A DNA stretch of 64,000 nucleotides, from the NCBI RefSeq assembly GCF_000381365.1, contig NZ_KB905467.1, forward strand, positions 989,667-1,053,666, given 5' to 3'. Below, one piece after another: positions 43,638 to 53,064 of this stretch. The notes beneath the pieces are model-generated. The model did no database searches, was not told the origin of the DNA, and saw nothing but the letters and a program-made list of their open reading frames with translations. The stretch is from Bacteroides salyersiae WAL 10018 = DSM 18765 = JCM 12988 (GTDB lineage: Bacteria; Bacteroidota; Bacteroidia; Bacteroidales; Bacteroidaceae). Position 1 is the stretch's first letter. Each line of letters begins with the position of its first letter. The translations under genes and the position numbers were made by a program.

Positions 43638-44597
43638 TTATAATTGTTCAATAATATTTTTTTGTTCTTCCATGAACGTGATACGCTGTACTTCTCCGCT
43701 TTCGGAGATAAGGGTTGAATGTCGTTTTAGCGATTGTATCCAGTTTTTTTGCAAAGTACATATTTGTGAATTTTGCGAGTCCATTGAGTTGATTGAATAT
43801 ACTCTAAATAGACTGATTTGGAAATCTCCTTTTTCAATGTAAGTATATGTTGCTTCAAAATTGATATTCGACAGATAGATGGCTACCTTATTGCCGTTGC
43901 TAAACTCACCTTTTACCGACATTTGCTCAAATTCGTGAAGCAGTGAGAGAAGCTCGTTCTTTAATTCTTTTACATCGTCTGCAGAAATCAAATTTAGCCC
44001 GGCAAAGTATCTTATTTCTTTTATAAAAGAAGAAAATATGTTGCTATCCCATATGAAACAAGTCTTTTTACACTGTTTTACTGTTTCATTCAACTTCTTG
44101 TGTACGGTTACCACTTTTTCCGGAACTTGCATTTCGGCCAAGGAATGGGGCGTTTTTATTTTCCCGTTTTGATATACCCATCGGCATAAGCGGAACTTGG
44201 ACAGATGTTCATATGAAGAATAAAGAGTGAAAGGAATAACATTAGCGGCCGTATATATGTTGGTACTGTCATCGTTTTTTACATAATTGAAAATTCTCAG
44301 ATAGCGTTCCAGTATTTCGTAATAACTATCTATCGGATCCGGTGAATTCTGTAGATTCAAATCGAATGTTGCCCGGTTGGATAAATGGTTACCTACTATC
44401 TGGTCAATGGATATGCCTAATTTATGAGAAATCAATGCTACTTCGTCAAAAGTGAAGGCGACTTCTCCGCGAAGCCTGCGATATACGGCTTCTTTTCCCA
44501 TACATAGTGTGTTGGTCAAGAAATTGGCAAGTGTTTCTTTGGGAGCGATACGCTCTCTCATTTCATTGATGAGTTCCGTTACTATACTGTTCTTCAT
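43638..44597 (-). CDS. Helix-turn-helix regulator-like protein, paralogue A
   Basis: A 319-residue protein. The N-terminal 65 residues look like an Xre-type DNA-binding domain (KEAVYRRLRGEVAFTFDEVALISHKLGISIDQI). The remaining 250 residues are helical and unlike known ligand domains. It shares the motifs EAVYRRLRGEV, YYEI, KFRL, YISNINFE/YLSNINFE and STLISESGE with its neighbour at 44855, so the two are tandem duplicates. No target is evident. It has an ATG start and its own terminator. Confidence 0.8.
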   Translation of the reverse strand: MKNSIVTELINEMRERIAPKETLANFLTNTLCMGKEAVYRRLRGEVAFTFDEVALISHKLGISIDQIVGNHLSNRATFDLNLQNSPDPIDSYYEILERYLRIFNYVKNDDSTNIYTAANVIPFTLYSSYEHLSKFRLCRWVYQNGKIKTPHSLAEMQVPEKVVTVHKKLNETVKQCKKTCFIWDSNIFSSFIKEIRYFAGLNLISADDVKELKNELLSLLHEFEQMSVKGEFSNGNKVAIYLSNINFEATYTYIEKGDFQISLFRVYSINSMDSQNSQICTLQKNWIQSLKRHSTLISESGEVQRITFMEEQKNIIEQL

Positions 44598-44854
44598 GTG
44601 TTCCTTTCTTATTCGTTATATTACGTTTGTAGTATAAAATATAGAGTGATCTATTATTTTATGCAAATATAAAGCTTCCTATCAAGAATTTAGTACGGTA
44701 TGCAATGTAATGGAGTAGTGATTTATTTCTGATTCAGTGGTTTATGGAAATGTTATTTGTTGAAAATGAAATAAATCCGATAGGTATATTTGAAGTTTTC
44801 GTTTTCTGCAAATACACATACCGGACCTTTTAAAAATCATTGATTTACTGTATA

Positions 44855-45814
44855 TTATAATGTGTCGATAATCTCTCTTTGTTCTTTGAAAAATTGTATG
44901 CGTTGCATTTCTCCACTTTCAGAAATCAGGGTAGAGAACTTTTTCAACGACTGAATCCATTCTTTCAGACTTTTGTGCATTTCCACATCTTGGGATGTGA
45001 TGGAATTGATAGCATAAATTCTGATCATGCTCAATTGGAGATTACTGCTTTCAATATAGCTGTATGTTGTCTCAAAATTAATATTAGAGATGTATATATT
45101 GACTTTATTTCCACTATCGAATTTACCTTTTCTGGCCAATGATTCCAATTCGTTCAGTAGGAGTAGCAGATCTTCTTTGATTTTTTGTTTGTCTTCATCG
45201 GTTAAAAGATGGATACTTGAGAAATACTCCACATCGTTCACCATATGTGCAAAAATACGGTTATCCCATATATAGCTTGTGGTATGGATGTGCTCTGCGG
45301 CATTCACGAATTCTTTTTGAATATCTTGAAGTTTGGCAGGAATTTCCAGTTCATCAAAATGTTTGCATTTAATGTTCTCGTTCTGATACATCCATTTGAA
45401 TAAACGGAATTTTGATAATATGTCATGTTTCAGATATAATGTTTGAGGAAGCATGTTAGAAGATGTAGCCAGTTCGGATGTCACGTCGTCTCCCATGTTT
45501 TTCAATAAACCGATGTATTTGTTGATAATCTCGTAATATGTTTCGAATGGATCGTCATGGTGTACTACATTCATGTCGAATACTGCATTGTCTTTGAAAC
45601 TGATACCTACTATCTTATCGAGTGATACTCCCAATTTTCTGGAGATAATTGCGGCTTCTGTCAATGTGAATGGTACTTCTCCGCGCAATCGCCGGTATAC
45701 TGCTTCTCTTCCGATGAACAAAATATCTATTAGCACGTTTGCTAAATTGCTGTTTGCCGGTATTTTCTCTTTAATGGCTTCTATGAGACCTGTATTTAAT
45801 TCGTTTGTTATCAT
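44855..45814 (-). CDS. Helix-turn-helix regulator-like protein, paralogue B
   Basis: A 319-residue protein from the ATG at 45814 (MITNELNTGL); an AGGA lies about 7 nt upstream, and this start gives exactly the same length as paralogue A, so the longer upstream reading is not preferred. Architecture as for paralogue A: an N-terminal Xre-like domain with EAVYRRLRGEVPFTLTEAAIISRKLGVSLDKI, then a long helical region. Conservation between the two is spread along the whole length with roughly half the residues shared by eye, so the duplication is not recent. Confidence 0.8.
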   Translation of the reverse strand: MITNELNTGLIEAIKEKIPANSNLANVLIDILFIGREAVYRRLRGEVPFTLTEAAIISRKLGVSLDKIVGISFKDNAVFDMNVVHHDDPFETYYEIINKYIGLLKNMGDDVTSELATSSNMLPQTLYLKHDILSKFRLFKWMYQNENIKCKHFDELEIPAKLQDIQKEFVNAAEHIHTTSYIWDNRIFAHMVNDVEYFSSIHLLTDEDKQKIKEDLLLLLNELESLARKGKFDSGNKVNIYISNINFETTYSYIESSNLQLSMIRIYAINSITSQDVEMHKSLKEWIQSLKKFSTLISESGEMQRIQFFKEQREIIDTL

Positions 45815-46052
45815 AATCATGTCCTTTTTCTTATATAAACAAATAAAAGAGGGGGATGTTTCTGAAATCGCAACTATTTTCATTTTCAAGATTGCTTAAA
45901 GGTGGATATTTACTTGTTTAGGGAGGTGATTTTCATTTAGTGTGCCAAGTGAAAGTAAGGAATAAATTTGGAGCCATAATCTTATCTGCAATAGTTTTGA
46001 TTACGTGTGAAATGCTACCGGATTATTCATTAAAAATAATATGTATATATAT

Positions 46053-46083
46053 TTGCATAATTTAGGTAAATCGCATACTTTTG
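46053..46083 (+). promoter_or_regulatory. Promoter of the UDP-glucuronate decarboxylase gene
   Basis: TTG at 46053-46055 and TACTTTTG at 46076-46083 are 20 bp apart, 29 bp before the start codon. Confidence 0.72.
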
Positions 46084-46112
46084 TCAGAATATAAAGCGGA
46101 ACTTAATAATAT

Positions 46113-47048
46113 ATGAAAAGAATATTGGTTAGTGGAGGTGCCGGGTTCATCGGATCACATCTTTGTACTCGGTTAATTAATGAAGGGCACGACGTTATTT
46201 GTCTGGACAATCTTTTTACCGGATCTAAGAATAATATCCTGCATCTGATGAATAATCATCATTTTGAATTTGTTCGTCACGACATAACCCTTCCTTATTA
46301 TGCGGAGGTTGATGAGATTTATAATTTGGCTTGTCCTGCGTCTCCCATACACTATCAGCACGATGCCATTCAGACGATGAAAACATCTGTGATGGGGGCT
46401 ATGAATATGTTGGGATTGGCAATGAGGGTGAATGCCAAGATTATGCAAGCCTCTACCAGTGAGGTGTACGGTGATCCGATAGTACATCCGCAGCCGGAAA
46501 CTTATTGGGGAAATGTGAATCCTATCGGATTCCGTTCTTGCTATGATGAAGGAAAACGATGTGCAGAAACTCTCTTCATGGACTATCACCGCCAGAATAA
46601 TGTTCGCATAAAGATCATCCGTATCTTCAATACATACGGGCCGCATATGCTTCCTAATGACGGACGTGTTGTTTCCAATTTCGTTGTGCAGGCTTTACAA
46701 AACAATGATCTTACTATTTATGGTTCGGGTGAACAGTCACGAAGTTTTCAATATGTAGACGATTTGATTGAAGGGATGATCCGGATGATGGATACGGATG
46801 ATGACTTTACCGGACCGATAAATCTTGGAAACCCTAATGAATTTTCTATCCTTGAACTGGCGGAGAAGGTAATCGCAATGTCCGGTTCGAAATCTAAGAT
46901 TGTATTTAAGCCTTTGCCGCACGATGATCCCAAACAACGTCAGCCGGATATAACTTTGGCTAAAGAGAAACTCGGTTGGGCTCCTACGATAGAACTTGAT
47001 GAGGGGCTTAGGCATATGATCGAGTATTTTAAAGATTATAAAATATAA
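46113..47048 (+). CDS. UDP-glucuronate decarboxylase (UDP-xylose synthase), SDR fold
   Basis: A 311-residue extended SDR enzyme with GGAGFIG at 8-14 (NAD binding) and the catalytic Tyr144-x3-Lys148 in SCYDEGK. NLACPASPIHYQ, STSEVYGDP and SRSFQYVDDLIEGM are typical of the UXS group, which converts UDP-glucuronate to UDP-xylose for surface polysaccharide. The following signalling gene is 21 nt away and may share its transcript. Confidence 0.92.
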   Translation: MKRILVSGGAGFIGSHLCTRLINEGHDVICLDNLFTGSKNNILHLMNNHHFEFVRHDITLPYYAEVDEIYNLACPASPIHYQHDAIQTMKTSVMGAMNMLGLAMRVNAKIMQASTSEVYGDPIVHPQPETYWGNVNPIGFRSCYDEGKRCAETLFMDYHRQNNVRIKIIRIFNTYGPHMLPNDGRVVSNFVVQALQNNDLTIYGSGEQSRSFQYVDDLIEGMIRMMDTDDDFTGPINLGNPNEFSILELAEKVIAMSGSKSKIVFKPLPHDDPKQRQPDITLAKEKLGWAPTIELDEGLRHMIEYFKDYKI

Positions 47049-47069
47049 AACCAGATAAAGCATATAAAG

Positions 47070-48197
47070 ATGAACATGGAAATAAACCCTTCAGAATATA
47101 AAATTCTCATTGTGGATGATGTAATGTCGAATGTATTGTTGCTGAAGGTGCTTCTTACCAATGAGAAGTTTCAGATTGCCACAGCCAGTAATGGCCGCCA
47201 GGCGATAGATCAGGTAGAAAAGGAAAAACCCGACCTTGTTTTATTGGATGTGATGATGCCTGATATGAGCGGGTTTGAGGTTTCTCAGCAACTGAAAGCC
47301 AATCCGGAAACTTCGGAGATTCCTATCATCTTTCTGACTGCCTTGAACAGTACAGCCGATATTGTGAAAGGCTTTCAAGTAGGAGGCAATGATTTTATCT
47401 CGAAGCCTTTTAACAAGGAAGAGCTTATCATTCGTGTTACTCACCAGATTTCGCTGATTGCTGCCAAACGAATCATTGTGGCACAAACCGAAGAGTTGCG
47501 GAAAACAATCACTGGGCGTGACAAGCTTTATTCGGTGATAGCTCATGATCTCCGCTCGCCGATGGGATCTATTAAGATGGTACTGAATATGCTTATACTC
47601 AATCTGCCGAGCGAAAGCATCGGAGAAGAGATGTATGAGTTGCTCACAATGGCCAATCAGACAACAGAAGATGTGTTTTCTTTGCTCGACAATTTGCTGA
47701 AATGGACTAAGAGTCAGATCGGTAAGTTGAAGGTGGTTTATCAGGATGTAGATATGGTGGAGGTTACGGAAGGGGTAATCGAAATTTTTTCTATGGTAGC
47801 AGGACTGAAGAAAATAGGAATTCGTCTGGAAGCTCCCGAACGTTTGGGAGTATATGCCGATATTGATATGATTAAAACCGTCATCCGTAATTTGATCAGT
47901 AATGCCATTAAGTTCAGTAACGAAGGGACGGAGATATTGGTGATTGTCCAGGAACAAGATGATATGGCTGTGGTTAGTGTGAAGGATAGCGGTTGTGGTA
48001 TCGATGAAGAGAACCAGAAGAAACTATTGCATACAGATACTCATTTCAGTACATTCGGAACCAATAATGAAGAGGGGTCCGGACTGGGGTTGCTTCTTTG
48101 CCAGGATTTCGTGATAAAGAATGGAGGTAAGTTGTGGTTTACGTCTGTAAAAGGCGAGGGGTCTACATTCAGTTTTTCTATTCCGTTGAAGAAGTAA
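47070..48197 (+). CDS. Receiver-histidine kinase hybrid
   Basis: A 375-residue cytoplasmic protein. An N-terminal receiver (about 10-130) has Asp60 in LVLLDVMMPD. HisKA follows with His159 in VIAHDLRSPMG, then HATPase_c with the N box (NLISNAIKFS), DSGCGI and GSGLGLLLC. There is no sensor or transmembrane segment, so its input must be phosphotransfer through the receiver. The ATG at 47070 or 47076 may be used. Confidence 0.92.
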   Translation: MNMEINPSEYKILIVDDVMSNVLLLKVLLTNEKFQIATASNGRQAIDQVEKEKPDLVLLDVMMPDMSGFEVSQQLKANPETSEIPIIFLTALNSTADIVKGFQVGGNDFISKPFNKEELIIRVTHQISLIAAKRIIVAQTEELRKTITGRDKLYSVIAHDLRSPMGSIKMVLNMLILNLPSESIGEEMYELLTMANQTTEDVFSLLDNLLKWTKSQIGKLKVVYQDVDMVEVTEGVIEIFSMVAGLKKIGIRLEAPERLGVYADIDMIKTVIRNLISNAIKFSNEGTEILVIVQEQDDMAVVSVKDSGCGIDEENQKKLLHTDTHFSTFGTNNEEGSGLGLLLCQDFVIKNGGKLWFTSVKGEGSTFSFSIPLKK

Positions 48198-48235
48198 TAA
48201 AAGGATTTACACCTTATTAATATATGGATAAATAC

Positions 48236-48272
48236 CCCGAAGTGTGCATTAAGTGCGCTTCGGGATTATTTT
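48236..48272 (+). terminator. Terminator after the hybrid kinase
   Basis: CCCGAAG (48236-48242) pairs with CTTCGGG (48258-48264), followed by a T-rich run. Confidence 0.82.
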
Positions 48273-48288
48273 TATATAATGCATTTGT

Positions 48289-48687
48289 ATGAAACGCAGG
48301 CTTTGTTATCTGATATTGTGGATATTTATGGTGGCTTTGGGGTTGGGCTCACGTTCGTTTGGTAGCCATTTGCCCACTTTTGTGGCGGAGTATGCAGGAG
48401 ATACCCTTTGGGCTGCGATGGTTTATTTTGGCATTGGCTTTCTGTTTCCTTCCGTCCGTTTATTACGGAAAGCATTGGCTGCTTTGCTGTTTTCTTATTG
48501 TATTGAGATAAGCCAGCTCTATCAGGCCGGTTGGATAAATGCCATCAGAGGGACTACTTTGGGAGCATTGGTTCTGGGGCATGGTTTCCTTTGGTCGGAT
48601 ATGGTCTGCTATACGGTGGGTGTCGGTTTGGCTGTGTTGATAGATTTTTATACTTTTGCGCCCGGTTTTAACGCACGGAGAAAATAA
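48289..48687 (+). CDS. DUF2809 membrane protein
   Basis: A 132-residue protein with four predicted transmembrane helices and the SRSFGSHLPTFVAEYAGDTLWAAMVYFGIGF pattern of DUF2809. It resembles small VanZ-like membrane proteins but the role is unknown. It is 6 nt from the next membrane protein gene, so the two are probably co-transcribed. Confidence 0.85.
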   Translation: MKRRLCYLILWIFMVALGLGSRSFGSHLPTFVAEYAGDTLWAAMVYFGIGFLFPSVRLLRKALAALLFSYCIEISQLYQAGWINAIRGTTLGALVLGHGFLWSDMVCYTVGVGLAVLIDFYTFAPGFNARRK

Positions 48688-48693
48688 GAAATT

Positions 48694-49425
48694 ATGGATA
48701 TCTTTTGGAGTACGATTGCAGGGTATAATTCTTCTACCTGGTTCTTGCAGTTAATTATTGTCATTGCCGGTGTTTTCCTGACAGGATTACTGTTGAAGAA
48801 ACCGACGCCCCGGGTGAAACTTGCAATGAAACTTTATCTTCTGTTTCTATATCTGTGGATTGCAGTAGTATATTATTATATTTATTGTGCAGAGCGTAGT
48901 TATAACGGTACAATGGCTCTTTTTTGGGGAACGATGGCTGTTATATGGATATGGGATACGGTAACAGGCTATACCACGTTGGAGCGTAGTCGGAAGTATG
49001 ATGTTTTAGCTTATATCCTGTTGGCCATGCCTTTCGTTTATCCGTTGCTTTCGTTGGCGCGCGGACTGACTTTTCCGGGTATTACCTCTCCTGTGATGCC
49101 TTGTTCGGTGGTAGTATTTACTATCGGACTTCTGTTGCTGTTTGCCCGTAAAGTGAATATGTTTCTGGTGCTGTTTCTCTGTCATTGGTCACTTATCGGA
49201 TTGTCTAAAACGTATTTTTTTCATATCCCGGAAGATTTTCTGTTGGCCAGCGCTTCCGTGCCTGCATTATATCTATTCTTCAAGGAATACTTTCTCAATA
49301 ATCTGCACAAGGATACCGAACCTAAGGCAAAATTGATCAACCTGTTGCTTGTCTCTGTCTGCATTGCGCTGGGAGTGTTGTTGACTGTGACCATGTTTTT
49401 GGAACTGACTCCACTGGAGAAATAA
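48694..49425 (+). CDS. DUF6064-like polytopic membrane protein
   Basis: A 243-residue protein with about seven transmembrane helices. The opening MDIFWSTIAGYNSSTWFLQ and the length fit the DUF6064 family. The function is unknown. It is co-transcribed with the DUF2809 gene by spacing. The region after it holds a hairpin array. Confidence 0.75.
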   Translation: MDIFWSTIAGYNSSTWFLQLIIVIAGVFLTGLLLKKPTPRVKLAMKLYLLFLYLWIAVVYYYIYCAERSYNGTMALFWGTMAVIWIWDTVTGYTTLERSRKYDVLAYILLAMPFVYPLLSLARGLTFPGITSPVMPCSVVVFTIGLLLLFARKVNMFLVLFLCHWSLIGLSKTYFFHIPEDFLLASASVPALYLFFKEYFLNNLHKDTEPKAKLINLLLVSVCIALGVLLTVTMFLELTPLEK

Positions 49426-49804
49426 ACCTTTTTTGTCAAGAGCAGATTTACGTATTCTTAACTGAAAAGGAAACTTTTCTTACTGAATGTTCTGTTACAT
49501 CTCCACATGCCGGTATTTGCACTGCAACAAATAATGAAATGCATCGCAACATTACTTGGTATTCATCGTGACATGCCGTGTTATTTTCCATAAGTACCGT
49601 TCTGAAGTGTCGTAAGCATGCTGTTGAGAGACTTTATGAACCGGGAGAATATAAAAAAAGGAGAAAACTTCTGCTTTCTCCTACTTGTGTAGTCTGCCTG
49701 AAACTACTTTATGATTACAGCTACAAATATAGCCTTTTCCCCGGTCGAAGCCAAGCAAAAGATCATTTCTTTTTGAAGAATCGTGTTGTTTCGGTGCAGT
49801 CTCT
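49426..49804. other. Intergenic stretch between convergent genes
   Basis: No gene is seen. It contains the 22-bp-period hairpin array at 49515-49576 and a minus-strand terminator hairpin, AGGAGAAA/TTTCTCCT (49659-49666 and 49675-49682), with A7 on the left that becomes a T tail for the SDR gene. Confidence 0.7.
49515..49576. repeat. Three 18-bp hairpins, exact 22-bp period (degenerate)
   Basis: ATTTGCACTGCAACAAAT (49515-49532), a second unit centred at 49545.5 with AATG/CATT arms and a third centred at 49567.5 with GTAT/ATGC arms. Centres are 22 bp apart, and short motifs such as GCAAC/GCAAC/GTGAC recur in the same register (49524, 49546, 49568). Confidence 0.65.
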
Positions 49805-50620
49805 TTATTTTATCTCGTAAAAAGAGCGTAATGCATATCGAATGACTTTGCCCGGTATCCATCCTTTGAATCGTGCAAATGCTACTTGCGTCCACGGCCC
49901 GGTCAATGTACGGAAAGGCGGGTTCTTTTTTTCTATTAATTTGCAGATAGCTGCTGCCAGTTTCGATGGCGGACATCCGTTTGTTTCGGCTTCTTCTATG
50001 ATTTTTAAAGTCCGCTTGAAGCGTTCTCCATAATCAGGGCATGCCAATGTAGCAGGAGAGATGTTCCGGCTGGCTGTAAATCCGGTATTGAAATCTCCGG
50101 GTTCCACTACGCATACTTTGATGCCGAATGGATATACCTCCATAGACAATGCTTCACTATATCCTTCTATGGCGAATTTTGATGCCGAATAGAAACCCTG
50201 ATAGGGTACGGCTATCCTTCCGGCAATAGAACTGATATTGATAATTTTCCCCTGCCGTTGTTTTCGCATAATGGGTAACACTGCTCTACACATGCGTACC
50301 ATACCCATGAAGTTTGTATCCATCTGCGAAGAGATCTCTTCATCGGTAGCCATTTCCAGTGCACCGCCAATTCCCATACCGGCATTATTTATCAATACGT
50401 CGATATGTCCCTGTTCCTCCATGATACGGTTCACTGCACTGCGAACAGAATTTTCATCGGTAACATCTGCTATAAGCATTCTTATCTGTCCGATATTTCC
50501 GTTGGCTATTCTCCGGCTTGTACCATAAACTACGTACCCTTTTCCGGCAAGTGCTTGTGCCGTTACCTTTCCGAAGCCTGAAGAAGCGCCGGTGATGAGT
50601 ATTACTTGTGTTCTCTCCAT
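49805..50620 (-). CDS. SDR-family oxidoreductase
   Basis: A 271-residue classical short-chain dehydrogenase. TGASSGFGK near residue 10 binds NAD(P), followed by NNAGMG, the catalytic Ser in NISSIAG and YSASK (Tyr-x3-Lys). The substrate is unknown. It starts with ATG at 50620 and sits 62 nt from the end of the ABC permease operon on the same strand. Confidence 0.9.
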   Translation of the reverse strand: MERTQVILITGASSGFGKVTAQALAGKGYVVYGTSRRIANGNIGQIRMLIADVTDENSVRSAVNRIMEEQGHIDVLINNAGMGIGGALEMATDEEISSQMDTNFMGMVRMCRAVLPIMRKQRQGKIINISSIAGRIAVPYQGFYSASKFAIEGYSEALSMEVYPFGIKVCVVEPGDFNTGFTASRNISPATLACPDYGERFKRTLKIIEEAETNGCPPSKLAAAICKLIEKKNPPFRTLTGPWTQVAFARFKGWIPGKVIRYALRSFYEIK

Positions 50621-50682
50621 GAATTAATCTGATTTTCCAGAGAGCAAAGATAAGGATATTCTACACAAGTGGGCGGATATAT

Positions 50683-51873
50683 TTAAGCTTTTAGAGGGAT
50701 ACTTCGTAAGAGTTTCTTTCGGTATACCCATACTGCAAGTGCGAAGTAGACAGTTGTCTGTATCCATAATGTGATGTATTCCGGTCGGATATCCGCCATG
50801 TCGCCTCCCATTGAGTTCAGTTTCACAAAAGCGAGTGTGCCCGGAGCGGCCGGTAAGATGTAATGTGCTGCCCGCCAATACCAGGGCATCAGTTCCATCG
50901 GATAGGATACACCGGAGAGGAAAATTAAGCCTACCGAAAAGAAGGCGATCATTAACAAGGGAGCTTCCGAATCGGTGAAATACCATGAAGCGGCCAGCCC
51001 GAAAAAACTGGTTGCTAACAGATAGGGGATAAGCATGATAAGGATATCCCTGCCGCTGCCGATATTCGGGATGCTGAAAAAATGTGGTAACAAGCCTAAT
51101 AGAAAAAAGGCAAAGACGGCATACAGGCTGCAATAAACAAACGTTTTTCCGGCAACGATGCGTGTTGCCGTTCCCCAACTGTGACCGAAAGGAAGATAGG
51201 CACGGACACCTTTGTTCTGGTATTCGTCTCCCGTCACCATGCCGATAACCATTAGCAGCGTTTGGAAGATGATGACCATCATTACTGCCGGAATAAGGTA
51301 AGAGCCATATCCTTCGGTGTAGTTGTATAGTGCCGTACCGGATACATTGACAGGCTTTGCCAGAGCTACCGCTATCAATCCTTGCGGAGGAAGGAATACG
51401 GCACCGTCCGGACGATAGGCATCGTTTATGGCAAGCATGACTCTTGATGACGCTTCCTGCAAAGCTTCGAAATAGAGAAAAGCGTCTGTTGTGGCGTATA
51501 AGGAGAATACAGCTTCCTCTCCTTGAAAAACGCGGTCTTCAAAGTTATGTGGGAGGTAGAGTATTCCTTGTACTTTTCCTTGTTTCATCCATTCTTGCGC
51601 TTCGTGATAATCCATGGCTTGGGCATAGATTTCTACTTGTGGAGTGGCACTCAGCCAACGGATATATTGCCGGCTTAGACTGCTGTGAGAGTTATCTACT
51701 ACGGCGACAGGGGCTTTGGTTACGATGTTGGGCGCATACATATAGTTGTAAAGCAGTCCGTACACGAAAATACCCCCCATCAACACCAGCAATACGGCAT
51801 AGCTGGTGCTGATAGCGCGGAATTCGCGTGTAATAATGAATGCTATTTGTGAGAGTTTATTGGATGTTTTCAT
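50683..51873 (-). CDS. ABC transporter permease (YhhJ/ABC-2 type), second copy
   Basis: A 396-residue protein with one N-terminal transmembrane helix, a large periplasmic domain (about 45-185) and five more helices near the C-terminus, the ABC2_membrane_3 layout. It overlaps the paired permease gene by 17 nt. Together with a TolC and an HlyD gene upstream it forms an export operon, but no ATPase gene is present here. Confidence 0.88.
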   Translation of the reverse strand: MKTSNKLSQIAFIITREFRAISTSYAVLLVLMGGIFVYGLLYNYMYAPNIVTKAPVAVVDNSHSSLSRQYIRWLSATPQVEIYAQAMDYHEAQEWMKQGKVQGILYLPHNFEDRVFQGEEAVFSLYATTDAFLYFEALQEASSRVMLAINDAYRPDGAVFLPPQGLIAVALAKPVNVSGTALYNYTEGYGSYLIPAVMMVIIFQTLLMVIGMVTGDEYQNKGVRAYLPFGHSWGTATRIVAGKTFVYCSLYAVFAFFLLGLLPHFFSIPNIGSGRDILIMLIPYLLATSFFGLAASWYFTDSEAPLLMIAFFSVGLIFLSGVSYPMELMPWYWRAAHYILPAAPGTLAFVKLNSMGGDMADIRPEYITLWIQTTVYFALAVWVYRKKLLRSIPLKA

Positions 51874-53053
51874 ATTTGTGACTGATTATAGCTCGTTTCA
51901 AATGGGGAATCATTGCCAATGCCAACAGGGGGAAGACGCAGAGGATCACTGCCGAAGGCCATAGATAGACAAAGCCGCCTCCGGAATAGAGCATGGTTTG
52001 TGTGATCTCTGTGAAGTGTCGTACCGGAAAGAGATATGACGCGTCGCGTACCAACGGATACATATTGGGCACAGGGAAGGTGACACCGGACAGGGTTGCC
52101 CCTAATGAACCTACCATAGACACAATGCTGATAATGAGTGCTACGGCCGGGAAAAGGGAAAAGATGAAAAGTGCCAATGCCTGTGTGGCGATGACAAAGA
52201 GAACGGTCATTGCATTCATCAACAGCCAACTGCCATGAAAAGGAATATGCAGCATGCCGAACATGACGTAATTGCCGAGCAGGGCAATAAGGCTGAAAAT
52301 AACAGTATAAGGCAGGAGCTTGCCTGCTATGGCGGTAACCATATTCCCGCCGGCAGTTTCCAGCCAGTTGTCTCCTGTGCGGAATTTAATTTCGCTACCT
52401 ACGGAATAGACTGTAACGAGTAGTATCAGTACCTGAAACAGCACAAAAAAGAAAGGCTGGCTCAGGTAAACCGAGTAGTCCAGCGAGGGATTGTAAATCG
52501 GATGATCACTGGCCTGTACGGGCAAAAGGAATGTCTCTATCTGCTGTTCGCTTACTCCTAATGCCACTGCCTGCATGGCTATGGGCGATAAAGCGACCGG
52601 TGCCAGTGAAGTTTCGAAAGCTGCCATCAGTTCGCCGCCTACCGAGAGTAGTGCATAGTGATAATAGTAGGAGAGGGTGGCATCTTTACCTGTTATGGCA
52701 TCCTGTTCAAAGCGGGGAGGGATGGAGAGGTATCCGTATATCTCTTTACGTTGTACAGCTTCCCGGGCGGCAGCTTCGTTGACAAAATGACGGGTTACTT
52801 TAAAAGTAGGAACGGCAGACAGATTTCTCACTATGGTTCGTGAAGTCGCCGTATTATCTTGGTCTACAATGCCGATGGGGATATTCTCCATTTGCCCGTT
52901 TCCGAAGATGGTGGCCATGAAGAAGAGGGTGAACAACGGAAGTACGATGCAAGTACCGAAGTAAAGGCGTCGTGAAGTCATCCGCGTCCACTCACGAAGC
53001 AGAACGGCAGTTAGCCGGGAGTGGGAAGCAGGAAGTCGGAAGTCGTTTGCCAT
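51857..53053 (-). CDS. ABC transporter permease (YhhJ/ABC-2 type), first copy
   Basis: A 398-residue protein with the same topology as its neighbour: an N-terminal helix (about 30-50), a periplasmic domain, and a cluster of five helices at the C-terminal half. It starts with ATG at 53053, 11 nt after the adaptor gene stop. The pair probably forms a heterodimeric channel. Confidence 0.88.
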   Translation of the reverse strand: MANDFRLPASHSRLTAVLLREWTRMTSRRLYFGTCIVLPLFTLFFMATIFGNGQMENIPIGIVDQDNTATSRTIVRNLSAVPTFKVTRHFVNEAAAREAVQRKEIYGYLSIPPRFEQDAITGKDATLSYYYHYALLSVGGELMAAFETSLAPVALSPIAMQAVALGVSEQQIETFLLPVQASDHPIYNPSLDYSVYLSQPFFFVLFQVLILLVTVYSVGSEIKFRTGDNWLETAGGNMVTAIAGKLLPYTVIFSLIALLGNYVMFGMLHIPFHGSWLLMNAMTVLFVIATQALALFIFSLFPAVALIISIVSMVGSLGATLSGVTFPVPNMYPLVRDASYLFPVRHFTEITQTMLYSGGGFVYLWPSAVILCVFPLLALAMIPHLKRAIISHKYENIQ

Positions 53054-53064
53054 ACCGGTCCTCC

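Noticed and set aside
47241..47957. Antisense frame of 238 codons over the hybrid kinase
   Set aside because: It is a shadow of strong receiver and kinase motifs on the plus strand.
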